64,000 bases of DNA from Streptomyces sp. NBC_01276 (GTDB lineage: Bacteria; Actinomycetota; Actinomycetes; Streptomycetales; Streptomycetaceae), in NCBI RefSeq assembly GCF_041435355.1, contig NZ_CP108442.1, positions 7,004,501 to 7,068,500 of the forward strand, read 5' to 3'. The first letter of the stretch is position 1. Each line of letters starts with the position of its first letter. Under the pieces are notes generated by a model. That model did not search any database. It was given only the letters and a program-made list of their open reading frames with translations, and was not told where the DNA came from. Made by a program: the position numbers and the translations under genes. This document shows positions 32,119 to 40,768 of the stretch, piece by piece.

Positions 32119-32919
32119 GTGAAGATCGCCCTCATGGACTCCGGAATCGGCCTCCTCGCTGCGGCCGCCGTCACGCGTCGGCTGCGGCCCGACGCCGATC
32201 TGCTGCTGTCCTCGGATCCCGACGGGATGCCCTGGGGGCCGCGCACGCCCGCCGACCTGACCGAGCGCGCCCGCGGCGTCGCCCGGGCCGCCGCGGCCCT
32301 GGGTCCGGACGCGCTGATCGTCGCCTGCAACACCGCCTCCGTGCACTCCCTGGACACCCTGCGGGCCGACCTGGAGCCCGGCATCCCCGTCATCGGAACC
32401 GTGCCGGCGATCAAGCCCGCCGCCGTGGCCGGCGGGCGCGTGGCGATCTGGGCCACTCCCGCCACCACCGGCAGCCCGTACCAGCGCGGCCTGATCCGTG
32501 ATTTCGCCGCCGGGGCCCGGGTCACCGAGGTGCCCTGCCCCGGACTCGCCGACGCCGTCGAGGCCGCGGACGAGGCCGCCATCGTCCGGACGGTCGCGGC
32601 CGCCGCGGCACTCACCCCGGTCGACGTCACCGACGTGGTCCTCGGCTGCACCCACTACGAGCTGGTCGAGGAAACCATCCGGGCCGCCCTCGCCGCGCGC
32701 ACCGGCGGCGCCGAGCTGATCTACCACGGTTCCGCCGGGGCGGTCGCCGTCCAGGCCCTGCGCCGCATCGGCGCCGAGCCCGCACCCGGTCTGCCTCCCA
32801 CCGGTCGGCTGACCGTCCTGCACAGCGGGAGGACGTCCGTGCTGTCGGCGGCGGCACTGAGCTACGCCGAGGGCCGGCTGCTCGCCGGGCGGGAACACGG
32901 CGCACCCGTCGCGGGCTGA
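32119..32919 (+). CDS. Aspartate/glutamate racemase-superfamily protein, MurI-like
   Basis: About 266 residues, close to glutamate racemase length. The acidic start MKIALMDSGIGLL, the first catalytic cysteine C70 in IVACNTAS and the second C177 in VLGCTHYE are all present, so both deprotonation partners are kept. The segment SSDPDGMPWGPRTP departs from the DxxxxPYG of housekeeping MurI, which hints at another amino acid or at a secondary racemase. It would act in the cytosol to supply D-amino acids. No Shine-Dalgarno is seen; TAAGGT ends 6 nt before GTG 32119. It is not next to a murein gene. Confidence 0.85.
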   Translation: MKIALMDSGIGLLAAAAVTRRLRPDADLLLSSDPDGMPWGPRTPADLTERARGVARAAAALGPDALIVACNTASVHSLDTLRADLEPGIPVIGTVPAIKPAAVAGGRVAIWATPATTGSPYQRGLIRDFAAGARVTEVPCPGLADAVEAADEAAIVRTVAAAAALTPVDVTDVVLGCTHYELVEETIRAALAARTGGAELIYHGSAGAVAVQALRRIGAEPAPGLPPTGRLTVLHSGRTSVLSAAALSYAEGRLLAGREHGAPVAG

Positions 32920-32982
32920 CCCCGCGACGGCCGGGCGGGAATCCCCGTTCCGCGGTGGCCCTGGCGCTCCCATACTGGGCCG

Positions 32983-34305
32983 GTGACCGCCTACGCCAAG
33001 CACCTGCCCACCGGGGCGACGCCGGCAAGTGACATCGGTACCTGGGGAGTCGAGGCGGCCGAGCGCTGGCGCGCGGCACGCGCCCCGGCCGTCTTCGCCC
33101 CCGGCGCCGGAAGCCGGATCCTCGGCCTCCTCGTCGTCGTCGCGCTCACCCTGATCCTCTGGAACGACGCACCCGGCCCACCGGCCGGGACGGCATGGCG
33201 GGCCTATCCCGACGCGGTGCTGCTCGCGGCGCTGCCGCTCTGGTACCGGTACCTGCCGGGGGCGACCGTCGTGTCCGCGACGCTGCTCGCGGTGGAGTCG
33301 GCCGTCACCCTTCCCGCACGCCCCGCCGCCGACACCGCGGGCCGGACCGGGCTGTTCCTCGTCTGCCTGCTGTCGCTGTGGGCGCTGACCGGGGCGGCGC
33401 TGCGGCTGCGGGCCCGCCGCAGGCAGACCCTGCTCGCCCGCGCCGCGGCCGGCCCGGACCGTTTCCCGGTCCCCGTCCGGCTGCCGACCGGGCACGACCG
33501 GCGCGGCAACGGGCGCCTCCTGGGCGGTGCCTTCCTCTGCCTCGTCGGCGCGGGCATCCTCCTCGACGGGATCCTCGGCGACTTCGGCGCGCACGGCGGC
33601 CCCCACCCGTACGACGCCGTCGGCCAGCAGTGCTTCGCCCTGCCCCTGCTGGTCCTCGGGAGCACCTTGCTGGGCGCGGGCTGGAGCGCCGACCTGGCCG
33701 CGCGGCGCCTGCACCACGCACCGCAGCCCGTGCTGCTGGTCGGCGTACGGGCCGCCCCGTCGGGGCACTTCTGGCTCTACCCGGACGCCGACACGATCGC
33801 CGGGCGGCCGCTGATCCCGTACCGGCCGCGCCGCGAGGACACTCTCGGCTCCGTACGGCTGCTCGCGCGCGGGGCGCAGATATCCCTCCCGCGCGGACTG
33901 CACGACATAGACGCCCGCGCCGAGCCCTTCGAGGCCGTCCTGTACGGGGCCCCGTACGACGGCGCCGAGGTGGTCCTGGAGTACGCGGTCCACGGCGGAG
34001 CCGGCATCTCAGCATCCGTCACGGCGGCCGCCCTGCTGCCGCGCCGACGGCACGGGCTCGACCGGTGGATCCCGGCCGGCGTCTCCTACGAGAAGACCCT
34101 GGAACGGCGTCGGGAACGGGAGCGGGAGCGGTTCCGTACGGTCGACCCGCCCACGTGGCGCAAGCGGACCACCCGGGGCACGGCGGCCACCGGCGGCGCG
34201 GGCGCCGCGGCCACCGGCGGCTGCGGAGGCGACGGCGGGGGCTGCGGGGGGAGCGGGTGCGGGGGCGGCTGCGGCGGGGGCTGCGGAGGGTGCGGCTGCG
34301 GCTGA
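32983..34305 (+). CDS. Membrane protein with Cys/Gly-rich C-terminal tail (TIGR04222-like)
   Basis: About 440 residues. Helices are visible at about 46-62, 78-95, 122-138, 180-200 and 215-235. A soluble middle part follows, then basic residues ERRRERERERF near 385. The last 27 residues contain seven Cys in a Gly background (GGCGG, GCGGSGCGGG types). Streptomyces TIGR04222-type membrane proteins often end in such glycine-cysteine tails, but I am not sure this belongs there. The tail could bind metal, carry iron-sulfur or be modified. CATACT ends 6 nt before GTG 32983, giving a leaderless start. It follows the racemase-like gene by 63 bp. Confidence 0.75.
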   Translation: MTAYAKHLPTGATPASDIGTWGVEAAERWRAARAPAVFAPGAGSRILGLLVVVALTLILWNDAPGPPAGTAWRAYPDAVLLAALPLWYRYLPGATVVSATLLAVESAVTLPARPAADTAGRTGLFLVCLLSLWALTGAALRLRARRRQTLLARAAAGPDRFPVPVRLPTGHDRRGNGRLLGGAFLCLVGAGILLDGILGDFGAHGGPHPYDAVGQQCFALPLLVLGSTLLGAGWSADLAARRLHHAPQPVLLVGVRAAPSGHFWLYPDADTIAGRPLIPYRPRREDTLGSVRLLARGAQISLPRGLHDIDARAEPFEAVLYGAPYDGAEVVLEYAVHGGAGISASVTAAALLPRRRHGLDRWIPAGVSYEKTLERRRERERERFRTVDPPTWRKRTTRGTAATGGAGAAATGGCGGDGGGCGGSGCGGGCGGGCGGCGCG

Positions 34306-34453
34306 CCCCGACACGCGGCGAGCGGGGACGGACGGCCGGATCCGGCACCCCGTCAGGCCACCCCGGTCCGGTCCCGGGTCCCGGGTCCGGCCACCGCCCT
34401 GGCGGTCCTGGGCCGGTCACCGCCCCGGTCCGGTCACGGCCGCGGTCCGGTCA

Positions 34454-34500
34454 CGGCCCAGTCACCACGTCGGCCCAGTCACCATCTCGGCCCAGTCACC
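34454..34500. repeat. 17-bp-period direct repeat at the end of the ADP-ribosylglycohydrolase gene
   Basis: The 13-mer CGGCCCAGTCACC occurs at 34454, 34471 and 34488, exactly 17 bp apart. The third copy covers the minus-strand stop codon (34496-34498). Related GGTCACGG elements continue on both sides. Confidence 0.85.
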
Positions 34501-35569
34501 GCCCCGGTCCGGTCACGGGCCTCCGGTCCCCGGGCCCCGCGTCCGCGAGTCGCCGGGCCAGGGCACGCAGGGCTTCGGCGTCCAGGACACGGTCCGGCAC
34601 CCGGCCGCTGCCGTGCTGCCCCCGGTCCGGCCCCGCCCGGGGCAGCGGCACGTGGAGGGGGTCCGTCCACTCCCGGGGGACCGCGCGGGCCCCGTAGACC
34701 GCCCCGGCCAGCGCCCCGGTCACCGCGGCGACCGTGTCGGTGTCCCCGCCCAGGTCCACGGCGGCCCGTACGGCCGGCGCGAACCCGCTGGTCGTGCGCA
34801 GTGCCCACACCGCCGACCCCAGGCAGGGCCACACCGCCCCGTTGAACTCGGTGGCCAGGTCCGGATACCAGCCGGGGCCGAGCACGCGGGCGTACCGCTC
34901 GCGGTGCTCCGGGTGCACGGCGTCCAGCACCGCGGGCAGGGCGGCGAGCGGATCGGCCCCGTCCAGGGCCACCCGTACGAGCTCGTGCAGAACGGCGGTG
35001 CCCTCCCAGGCGGCCCGGTCGCCGTGGGTGAGGGCCGCGATCCGCCGGGCGGCGTCCATGGTGGCCTCGCGCCCGGCCGCGGCGAACCAGACGGCCGAGG
35101 TCGAGGCCCGCATCAGGGAACCGTTGCCCGCCGCCCGCGCGTTGACCCGGAAGTGCCGGGCGGCGGCCAGGTCCCAGGGGTCGCCGCTGCTCAGCACGTC
35201 CTCGGTCTGGAGGCCGATGTCCTTGGGTTCCCAGGCCGCCCAGTGCCGGAACCGCGCGAAGACGTCGGCGGGTTCCAGACCGTCGTGTTCGAGGAGCGAT
35301 TCGCCGACCAGCACCGCCATCTGGGTGTCGTCCGTCGCCTCGCCCGGATCCCAGCCGCCGCCGCCACGCATCTCCTCGCCCCGCGCGCTCAGCGCGCCCG
35401 CCGGGCCGAATTCGTACGGAGCGCCGAGCGCGTCGCCCGCCGCCGAACCGAGCACGGCCCCCACGGCCCGGTCCAGCCAGTCCGGCCGCTCCAGCCAGTC
35501 CGGCCGCTCCGGCCGGTCCGTCCGTTCCGCCCGCGCGCCCCGTAGCCCCCGCCCTCGGTCCTGATCCAT
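34496..35569 (-). CDS. ADP-ribosylglycohydrolase family protein
   Basis: About 357 residues. The dinuclear Mg/Mn site is readable: GSAAGDALGAPYE, GEATDDTQMAVLV with the DDT pair, and DLGGDTDTVAAVTGALAGA with the C-terminal DTDT. These enzymes remove ADP-ribose from proteins, or in relatives from dinitrogenase reductase or O-acetyl-ADP-ribose. The cytosolic target here is unknown, and no ADP-ribosyltransferase is visible nearby. Residues 17-32 contain a small duplication (ERPDW, ERPDW). The ATG at 35569 has GGGGTGGTGGG directly upstream. A 17-bp repeat overlaps the stop. It is divergent from the PH-like gene. Confidence 0.92.
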   Translation of the reverse strand: MDQDRGRGLRGARAERTDRPERPDWLERPDWLDRAVGAVLGSAAGDALGAPYEFGPAGALSARGEEMRGGGGWDPGEATDDTQMAVLVGESLLEHDGLEPADVFARFRHWAAWEPKDIGLQTEDVLSSGDPWDLAAARHFRVNARAAGNGSLMRASTSAVWFAAAGREATMDAARRIAALTHGDRAAWEGTAVLHELVRVALDGADPLAALPAVLDAVHPEHRERYARVLGPGWYPDLATEFNGAVWPCLGSAVWALRTTSGFAPAVRAAVDLGGDTDTVAAVTGALAGAVYGARAVPREWTDPLHVPLPRAGPDRGQHGSGRVPDRVLDAEALRALARRLADAGPGDRRPVTGPGR

Positions 35570-35678
35570 CCCACCACCCCACCACAGGCGCGGTACCGGG
35601 CACAGAGGGACCCCGCCCGCTGCGCCGAGTGGCGCAGGGCCGGTGGTGCTCCGGCGGAACGTGGGTACGCTGCTGGAC

Positions 35679-36194
35679 ATGACGGTTCACCCCCCGGGTC
35701 CGCTGTGGACGGGACGGGCCTCCAACCGCGTCCAGTGGCTGCTCGCCGCGGCCGGCGCGGCGTGTCTCGCGCTCGGCATCGAGCTCGCCGTCGACAACGC
35801 CTGGACCTCCGGCATGGTGCCGCTGCTCATGTCGGTGATCGGCTGCCTCGCGGCCGGGCTGCTGATCCTCTACGGCACCCTCGCGTTCGTGCACGTGGCC
35901 GTCACCGTCGACTCCGAACGCCTCGACGTGCGCTGCGGCCACATGGGACTGCCGCGCCGCACGATCCGGCTCTGCGACGTCGTCGCCGCCGAGTTCCTGC
36001 CCAGCATCACCCCGCAGCAGTGGGGAGGCTGGGGCTACCGCTGGCGACCGGACAAGGGCACCGCGATCATCGTCCGGCGCGGCGAGGGCGTCGAGCTCGT
36101 GCTCGGCGACGGCAAGCTCTTCACGGTCACCGTCGATGACGCCGAGAACGCCGTCCGCGTCATCCGCACGCACCTGCGCGCGCTCGCCCGCTAG
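35679..36194 (+). CDS. Two-helix membrane protein with PH-like domain
   Basis: About 171 residues. Two hydrophobic helices (WLLAAAGAACLALGIELAV and MVPLLMSVIGCLAAGLLILYG) are followed by a beta-rich C-terminal domain (VAVTVDSERLDVRCG, DVVAAEFLPSI, TAIIVRRGEGVELVLGDG). The pattern resembles the PH-like (bPH) domain of small actinobacterial membrane proteins. The domain should lie in the cytosol. Function is unknown. TACGCT ends 7 nt before the ATG, indicating a leaderless start. It lies 116 bp upstream of lnt on the same strand and might help in envelope maintenance, but that is context only. Confidence 0.8.
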   Translation: MTVHPPGPLWTGRASNRVQWLLAAAGAACLALGIELAVDNAWTSGMVPLLMSVIGCLAAGLLILYGTLAFVHVAVTVDSERLDVRCGHMGLPRRTIRLCDVVAAEFLPSITPQQWGGWGYRWRPDKGTAIIVRRGEGVELVLGDGKLFTVTVDDAENAVRVIRTHLRALAR

Positions 36195-36310
36195 GCCGAC
36201 GGCCACCGCGCCCGTTCCGCCACCCGTCCGCCCTGCCGCACCGCGCCCGGTGTCCGGTGTGCGGTGTCTCCTTACCGGCCCTTGGGACACGGGGACGTAC
36301 ACTCCGCCAG

Positions 36311-37960
36311 ATGAGCAGCAGTGTCACCAGCGCCGCCGGGAGCGGGCCCTCGCAGCCCGCCGGACGAGCCGAAGCGGGTACCGAGACCACGGCCGGAGCC
36401 ACGGCCGCAGCCGAGGCCGCGGCCGCCGCCGGCCCGGGGAAGCGGAAGGCGGGCTGGCTGCTGCGGGCCGCCCTCGCCGCCGTCGCCGGAGTGCTGCTCT
36501 ACCTCAGCTTCCCGCCCCGCCCCCTGTGGTGGCTGGCCCCCTTCGCCCTCGCCCTGCTGGCCGGCTGCCTGCGCGGCCGCCGCGCCCGGGCGGGCTTCGG
36601 GCTCGGCTTCCTCTTCGGGCTCGGCTACCTGCTGCCGCTGCTCGTGTGGACCGGCGAGGGGGTCGGCCCCGTGCCCTGGCTGGCCCTCGTCACCCTCGAA
36701 GCCCTGCTGATCGGCCTGGCCGGCCTCGGCATCGCCCTCGTCGGCAAGCTCCCCGGCTGGCCCCTGTGGGCGGCGGCCGTCTGGGTCGCGGACGAGGCCC
36801 TGCGCGCCCGTGCCCCCTTCGGTGGCTTCTCCTGGGGCCGGCTCGCCTTCGGCCAGGCCGAGGGGGTCTTCACCCCGCTCGCCGCCGTCGGCGGCACCCC
36901 GCTGCTCTCCTTCGGCGTGGCGCTGTGCGGATTCGGGCTCTACGAGGTGGCCCGCATCGCCCGCCGCCATCCGGGCCGGACCACCGCCGCGCTCGCCGCG
37001 GTCGCCGTCGTCGCCCCGATCGGCGCGGCCCTCGCCGCCCGCCCGCTGGTCTCCGACGCCGCCGAGGACGGCACCGCCGTGGCCGCCGTCATCCAGGGCA
37101 ACGTGCCCCGAGCCGGGTTCGACTTCAACGCCCAGCGCCGCCAGGTCCTGGACAACCACGCGAACCGCACCCTCCAGCTCGCCGAGGACGTCAAGGCGGG
37201 CCGGGTCGCCAAGCCCGACTTCGTGGTGTGGCCGGAGAACTCCTCCGACATCGACCCCTTCACACAGCCCGACGCCTACTCCGTGATCGACCGGGCGGTG
37301 AAGGCCATCGGCGTGCCCGTCGCGATCGGCTCCGTACTGGCCCCCGAAACCGGCCCGCTGCGCAACACGATGATCCTGTGGGACCCGGTCAAGGGCCCCA
37401 CCGCCACCTACGACAAGCGCAAGATCCAGCCCTTCGGCGAGCGGATCCCGATGCGCTCCTTCGTCCGGCTCTTCAGCTCCGACGTGGACCGCGTCCGCCG
37501 CGACTTCGGCCCCGGCAAGGAACCCGGGGTCTTCGGCATGGGGGGCAGCGGGATCGGCATGGTCACCTGCTACGAGGCCGCCTTCGACGACGCCGTCCGC
37601 TCCACCGTCACGGCCGGCGCCCAGGTCATCGCCGTCCCCAGCAACAACGCCACCTTCGGCCGGACCGAGATGACCTACCAGCAGCTCGCCATGGACCGGA
37701 TCCGCGCGGTCGAGCACAGCCGCAGCGTCCTCGTCCCCGTCACCAGCGGGGTCAGCGCCGTCATCCGCCCCGACGGCTCGATCGTGTCGCAGACGAAGAT
37801 GTTCACCGCCGACGCGCTCGTGGCCGAGATCCCGCTGCGTTCCACGCAGACCCCGGCCACCCGGATGGGCCCGCTGCCGGAGTACGCGCTGGTCCTGGTC
37901 GCCGCGGCCGGCCTGGGGACGGTCCTCTTCCGCCGCGTTCGCGCCCGCCGGGCCGCATAA
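36311..37960 (+). CDS. lnt: Apolipoprotein N-acyltransferase
   Basis: About 549 residues. Five to seven helices fill residues 45-260, then a periplasmic carbon-nitrogen hydrolase domain, then one C-terminal helix. The catalytic triad is E309 in VVWPENSSD, K371 in DKRKIQPFGE and C420 in GMVTCYEAAF. The enzyme moves a third acyl chain onto the N-terminal Cys of lipoproteins at the outer face of the membrane. An Ala/Thr-rich 40-residue N-terminal leader precedes the first helix. TACACT ends 7 nt before the ATG, with no Shine-Dalgarno. Streptomycetes often have two Lnt paralogues; this could be either. A Nudix gene follows after 37 bp. Confidence 0.93.
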   Translation: MSSSVTSAAGSGPSQPAGRAEAGTETTAGATAAAEAAAAAGPGKRKAGWLLRAALAAVAGVLLYLSFPPRPLWWLAPFALALLAGCLRGRRARAGFGLGFLFGLGYLLPLLVWTGEGVGPVPWLALVTLEALLIGLAGLGIALVGKLPGWPLWAAAVWVADEALRARAPFGGFSWGRLAFGQAEGVFTPLAAVGGTPLLSFGVALCGFGLYEVARIARRHPGRTTAALAAVAVVAPIGAALAARPLVSDAAEDGTAVAAVIQGNVPRAGFDFNAQRRQVLDNHANRTLQLAEDVKAGRVAKPDFVVWPENSSDIDPFTQPDAYSVIDRAVKAIGVPVAIGSVLAPETGPLRNTMILWDPVKGPTATYDKRKIQPFGERIPMRSFVRLFSSDVDRVRRDFGPGKEPGVFGMGGSGIGMVTCYEAAFDDAVRSTVTAGAQVIAVPSNNATFGRTEMTYQQLAMDRIRAVEHSRSVLVPVTSGVSAVIRPDGSIVSQTKMFTADALVAEIPLRSTQTPATRMGPLPEYALVLVAAAGLGTVLFRRVRARRAA

Positions 37961-37997
37961 CGACGGTGACCGGCGAGCGGCCTCGTAAGGTCGGGGC

Positions 37998-38486
37998 ATG
38001 ACCACTCCCGAATTCATCCGCGCGATCCGGGCGGGCGCCGGGCAGCTGCTGCTCCTGCTGCCCGGGGTGACCGCCGTCGTCTTCGACGACCGGGGCCGGG
38101 TGCTGCTCGGCCGCCGCGCCGACACCGGCCGCTGGTCCGTCATCGGCGGGATCGCCGAGCCGGGGGAGCAGCCCGCCGACACGGCGGTGCGCGAGGTGTT
38201 CGAGGAGACGGCCGTGCGGTGCGTGCCGGAACGGGTCGTGCTCGTCCAGATGCTCGAACCGGTCACCTACCCGAACGGCGACGTCTGCCAGTTCCAGGAC
38301 ATCACCTTCCGCTGCCGCGCGACCGGCGGCGAGGCCCGCGCCGCCGACGGGGAGCTGCTGGAGGTCGCCTGGTGCGACCCGGAGGAGCTGCCGCCGCTGG
38401 AGCCCTTCGCGCTGGACCGCGTACGGCGCGCACGGCGCGAGGAGCCCACCTGGTTCGAGGCGCCCGCGGGCCCCGCGGAGCGGTAG
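37998..38486 (+). CDS. Nudix hydrolase
   Basis: About 162 residues, one Nudix domain. The box reads GGIAEPGEQPADTAVREVFE then ETAV, which keeps the metal-binding REx(2)EE but has Ala-Val where Gly-hydrophobic is usual. The upstream strand is VTAVVFDDRGRVLLGRRADTG. The length and the VCQFQDITFRC strand suit a dNTP or sugar-nucleotide pyrophosphatase. TAAGGT ends 6 nt before the ATG; no ribosome site. The stop is 4 bp from the end of the convergent protease gene. Confidence 0.9.
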   Translation: MTTPEFIRAIRAGAGQLLLLLPGVTAVVFDDRGRVLLGRRADTGRWSVIGGIAEPGEQPADTAVREVFEETAVRCVPERVVLVQMLEPVTYPNGDVCQFQDITFRCRATGGEARAADGELLEVAWCDPEELPPLEPFALDRVRRARREEPTWFEAPAGPAER

Positions 38487-38490
38487 CGGC

Positions 38491-39261
38491 TCAGCCCGCC
38501 GAGACGGCCGCCTCGCGGTAGAGCTCCAGGGCCTGGTCGCCCATCACCGCGCTGTAGGAGACCTCCGGGACCGTACCGCCCCCCTCGTAGCCGCCCAGGA
38601 CCCCGGCCAGCGCGCCGTCCACCAGCCAGGGGCTGCCGCTGGTGCCGCCGCTCAGATCGGGGCAGTCGATGCGCCGCTGGGTCTCGGAGAACAGGCTCGT
38701 GGCGTTGGAGCAGCGCAGCGGGGCGTCCAGCGTGCTGGGATATCCGAGGATCGTCACCGTGACGTCGTCGGGCTGCTCCGTGACGACCGGGAACCCGCCG
38801 ACGACGTCCTCGATCCGCGCCCCGTCCAACGGCGCGACGGTCGCGAAGGCGATGTCGTCGTCGGGGTCCTTGCCGTCGGTCCAGTCCCCGGCCACGTTCA
38901 CACCGGTCAGCCGCCACACCCCGTACGGGGCCTTCCCGTCCCGGTAGCCCGGGGCGAACACGGTGGTGTCCGGGTGGTCGAGGCAGTGCGCGGCGGTGGC
39001 GATCACGTCGCGGTCGGCGCTGTGCACCACGGCGGCGGTGCAGAAGTGCCCGCCGTCGAGGGCGCCCGCGAACAGTGCGCCCACCCGGGCCACCGTCGCG
39101 TCGGGCAGGGCCGTGGCAGTCACGCCGAGCGGGGGAACGGCCGCAGCGTTCGGCATGTCCACGCTCAGCAGGGCGGCCATCGCGGTCACCGCGAGCAGGA
39201 TCCGGGACGCCCGCCGGGCGCGGGGACGGCCGGCCTGTCGGAGGAGGATGCGTTGGATCAT
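38491..39261 (-). CDS. Secreted trypsin-like serine protease
   Basis: About 256 residues. A twin-arginine-like basic N-terminus (RPRARRASRILLAVTAMAALL) leads into a signal sequence ending near Ala-Ala-Ala-Val. The chymotrypsin-fold triad is His in ATAAHCLDHP, Asp in DPDDDIAFATV and Ser in GGTSGSPWLVDG, all present. Two Cys pairs are plausible (FCTAA/AHC and RCSN/IDC). It should be exported and cleave proteins outside the cell. GGAGG lies about 8 nt before the ATG at 39261. It ends 4 bp from the Nudix stop, convergent, with no obvious terminator between. Confidence 0.92.
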   Translation of the reverse strand: MIQRILLRQAGRPRARRASRILLAVTAMAALLSVDMPNAAAVPPLGVTATALPDATVARVGALFAGALDGGHFCTAAVVHSADRDVIATAAHCLDHPDTTVFAPGYRDGKAPYGVWRLTGVNVAGDWTDGKDPDDDIAFATVAPLDGARIEDVVGGFPVVTEQPDDVTVTILGYPSTLDAPLRCSNATSLFSETQRRIDCPDLSGGTSGSPWLVDGALAGVLGGYEGGGTVPEVSYSAVMGDQALELYREAAVSAG

Positions 39262-39478
39262 GCACCGAGCCTCCCCGGGGAAACTGTGTCCGGAGCCCGG
39301 TGCTCCGTATGAATCCGCTGTGAATCCCGGCGGGGGAGCGCCGCGGGATCCGGCCGCCGCGGAGTCTATGGACGCCGCGGTGGGTTTCCGGACCGGCTGT
39401 TGTGCACCTCGGAGCGTGATCGCCGGGGCCGCCCGCCCCTAGCCTCGCCGCAGGAGCACGAACGAGGGGCGGTACCCG

Positions 39479-40768
39479 GTGAACTGGCTCATCCACGACT
39501 ACCGCGAGAGCGATCTCGCAGCGGTGGTCCACCTGATCGACACCACGGCGGAGCTCGGCCAGGAGTCCGTCTTCTCCCTCGCCGAGTGCATCGGCGCGCT
39601 CACCGACCGGCAGCCCTGCGTGGTCGCCGTCCACCAGGGCGTCCCGATCGGCGCGGCCCTCGCCTGCGTGACCGGGGAGCGCGCCTGGGTGATGCGCATC
39701 GCGATCGCCGCCGGCTGGCGCGGCCGGGGCCTGGCCAGCGCCCTGCTGGTCGAGCTGGAGCGGCGGCTGATCGCCGCCCGCGTCGGCCGGATCGCCTACG
39801 TCCTGCCCGAGGAGGACCTGCTCGGCGAGGGCCTGCTGAACGCGGGCTACACCCGCCAGCCCGCGGTCGCCTACTTCGAGAAGACCGAGCCGCTGCACGG
39901 ACCGGCCGCCGGCCTCCTCGACGACCTCGGCGGCCGGTTCCTCCAGAGCGACCTGTGGGACCGGGTCGCCGGCATGGAGAAGGAGAAGGACCTCATCGAG
40001 CGGCGCGTGGTGCTGCCGCTCGCCGAGCCGGAACGGGCCGCCTCGCACGGGGTGCGGGCCCCGCGGGCCATCACCCTCTTCGGGCCGCCCGGCACCGGGA
40101 AGACCACCTTCGCCCGCGCCATCGCCTCCCGCCTGGGCTGGCCCTTCGTGGAACTGCTGCCCTCGCGCCTCGCCGACGAGGGCAACCTGTCGGCCGCGCT
40201 GCGCGACGCCTTCGCCCGGATCGCCGAGCTGGAGCGGGTGCTCGTCTTCATCGACGAGGTCGAGGAGATCGCCCCCGTGCGCACCGAGCCCGCGCAGCCC
40301 GGCGGGATCCACGGGGTGACCAACGAACTGCTCAAGCTGATACCCGGCTTCCGGGAGGGCGACGAGCGGCTGTTGGTCTGCGCCACCAACTCCATCCGCT
40401 CCCTCGACCCGGCCTTCCTGCGGCCGGGCCGCTTCGACTACCTGATCCCGATCGGCACCCCCGACGCCGGGGCGCGCGCCGCGATCTGGTCGCGGTACAC
40501 GGCGGGCCGCGCGGGCGTGGACGTGGCGGCGCTGGTGGAGGCGAGCGAGCTGTTCACCCCCGCCGACATCGAGCACGCGGCCCGGACCGCGGCGCAGGTG
40601 TCCTTCGAACGGGACCTGGAGGCGGCGGTGGCGCGGGGGCTGGGGGCCGCCCCGCCCGGGGCGACGACGGCGGACTACCTGGCGGCGATAGCGCAGTGCC
40701 GTCCGACGGTCACCCCGGCGATGACGGGCGAGTTCCAGGCGGACATCGCCGCCCACGCCCGCTCCTGA
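39479..40768 (+). CDS. GNAT acetyltransferase fused to AAA+ ATPase
   Basis: About 429 residues. Residues 1-140 are a GNAT N-acetyltransferase: WLIHDYRESDLAAVVHLID, VMRIAIAAGWRGRGLASAL (the acetyl-CoA loop RGRGLA at 81-86) and LNAGYTRQPAVAYFEK. Residues about 155-429 are a classical FtsH/Cdc48-type AAA module: Walker A GPPGTGKT at 202-209, Walker B VLVFIDEVEEIAP, and LDPAFLRPGRFD for the second region of homology and arginine finger. A single chain with both is uncommon; the AAA ring may present a substrate for acetylation or be controlled by it. Both halves look intact. GTG 39479 has GAGGGGCGG upstream. Confidence 0.88.
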   Translation: MNWLIHDYRESDLAAVVHLIDTTAELGQESVFSLAECIGALTDRQPCVVAVHQGVPIGAALACVTGERAWVMRIAIAAGWRGRGLASALLVELERRLIAARVGRIAYVLPEEDLLGEGLLNAGYTRQPAVAYFEKTEPLHGPAAGLLDDLGGRFLQSDLWDRVAGMEKEKDLIERRVVLPLAEPERAASHGVRAPRAITLFGPPGTGKTTFARAIASRLGWPFVELLPSRLADEGNLSAALRDAFARIAELERVLVFIDEVEEIAPVRTEPAQPGGIHGVTNELLKLIPGFREGDERLLVCATNSIRSLDPAFLRPGRFDYLIPIGTPDAGARAAIWSRYTAGRAGVDVAALVEASELFTPADIEHAARTAAQVSFERDLEAAVARGLGAAPPGATTADYLAAIAQCRPTVTPAMTGEFQADIAAHARS

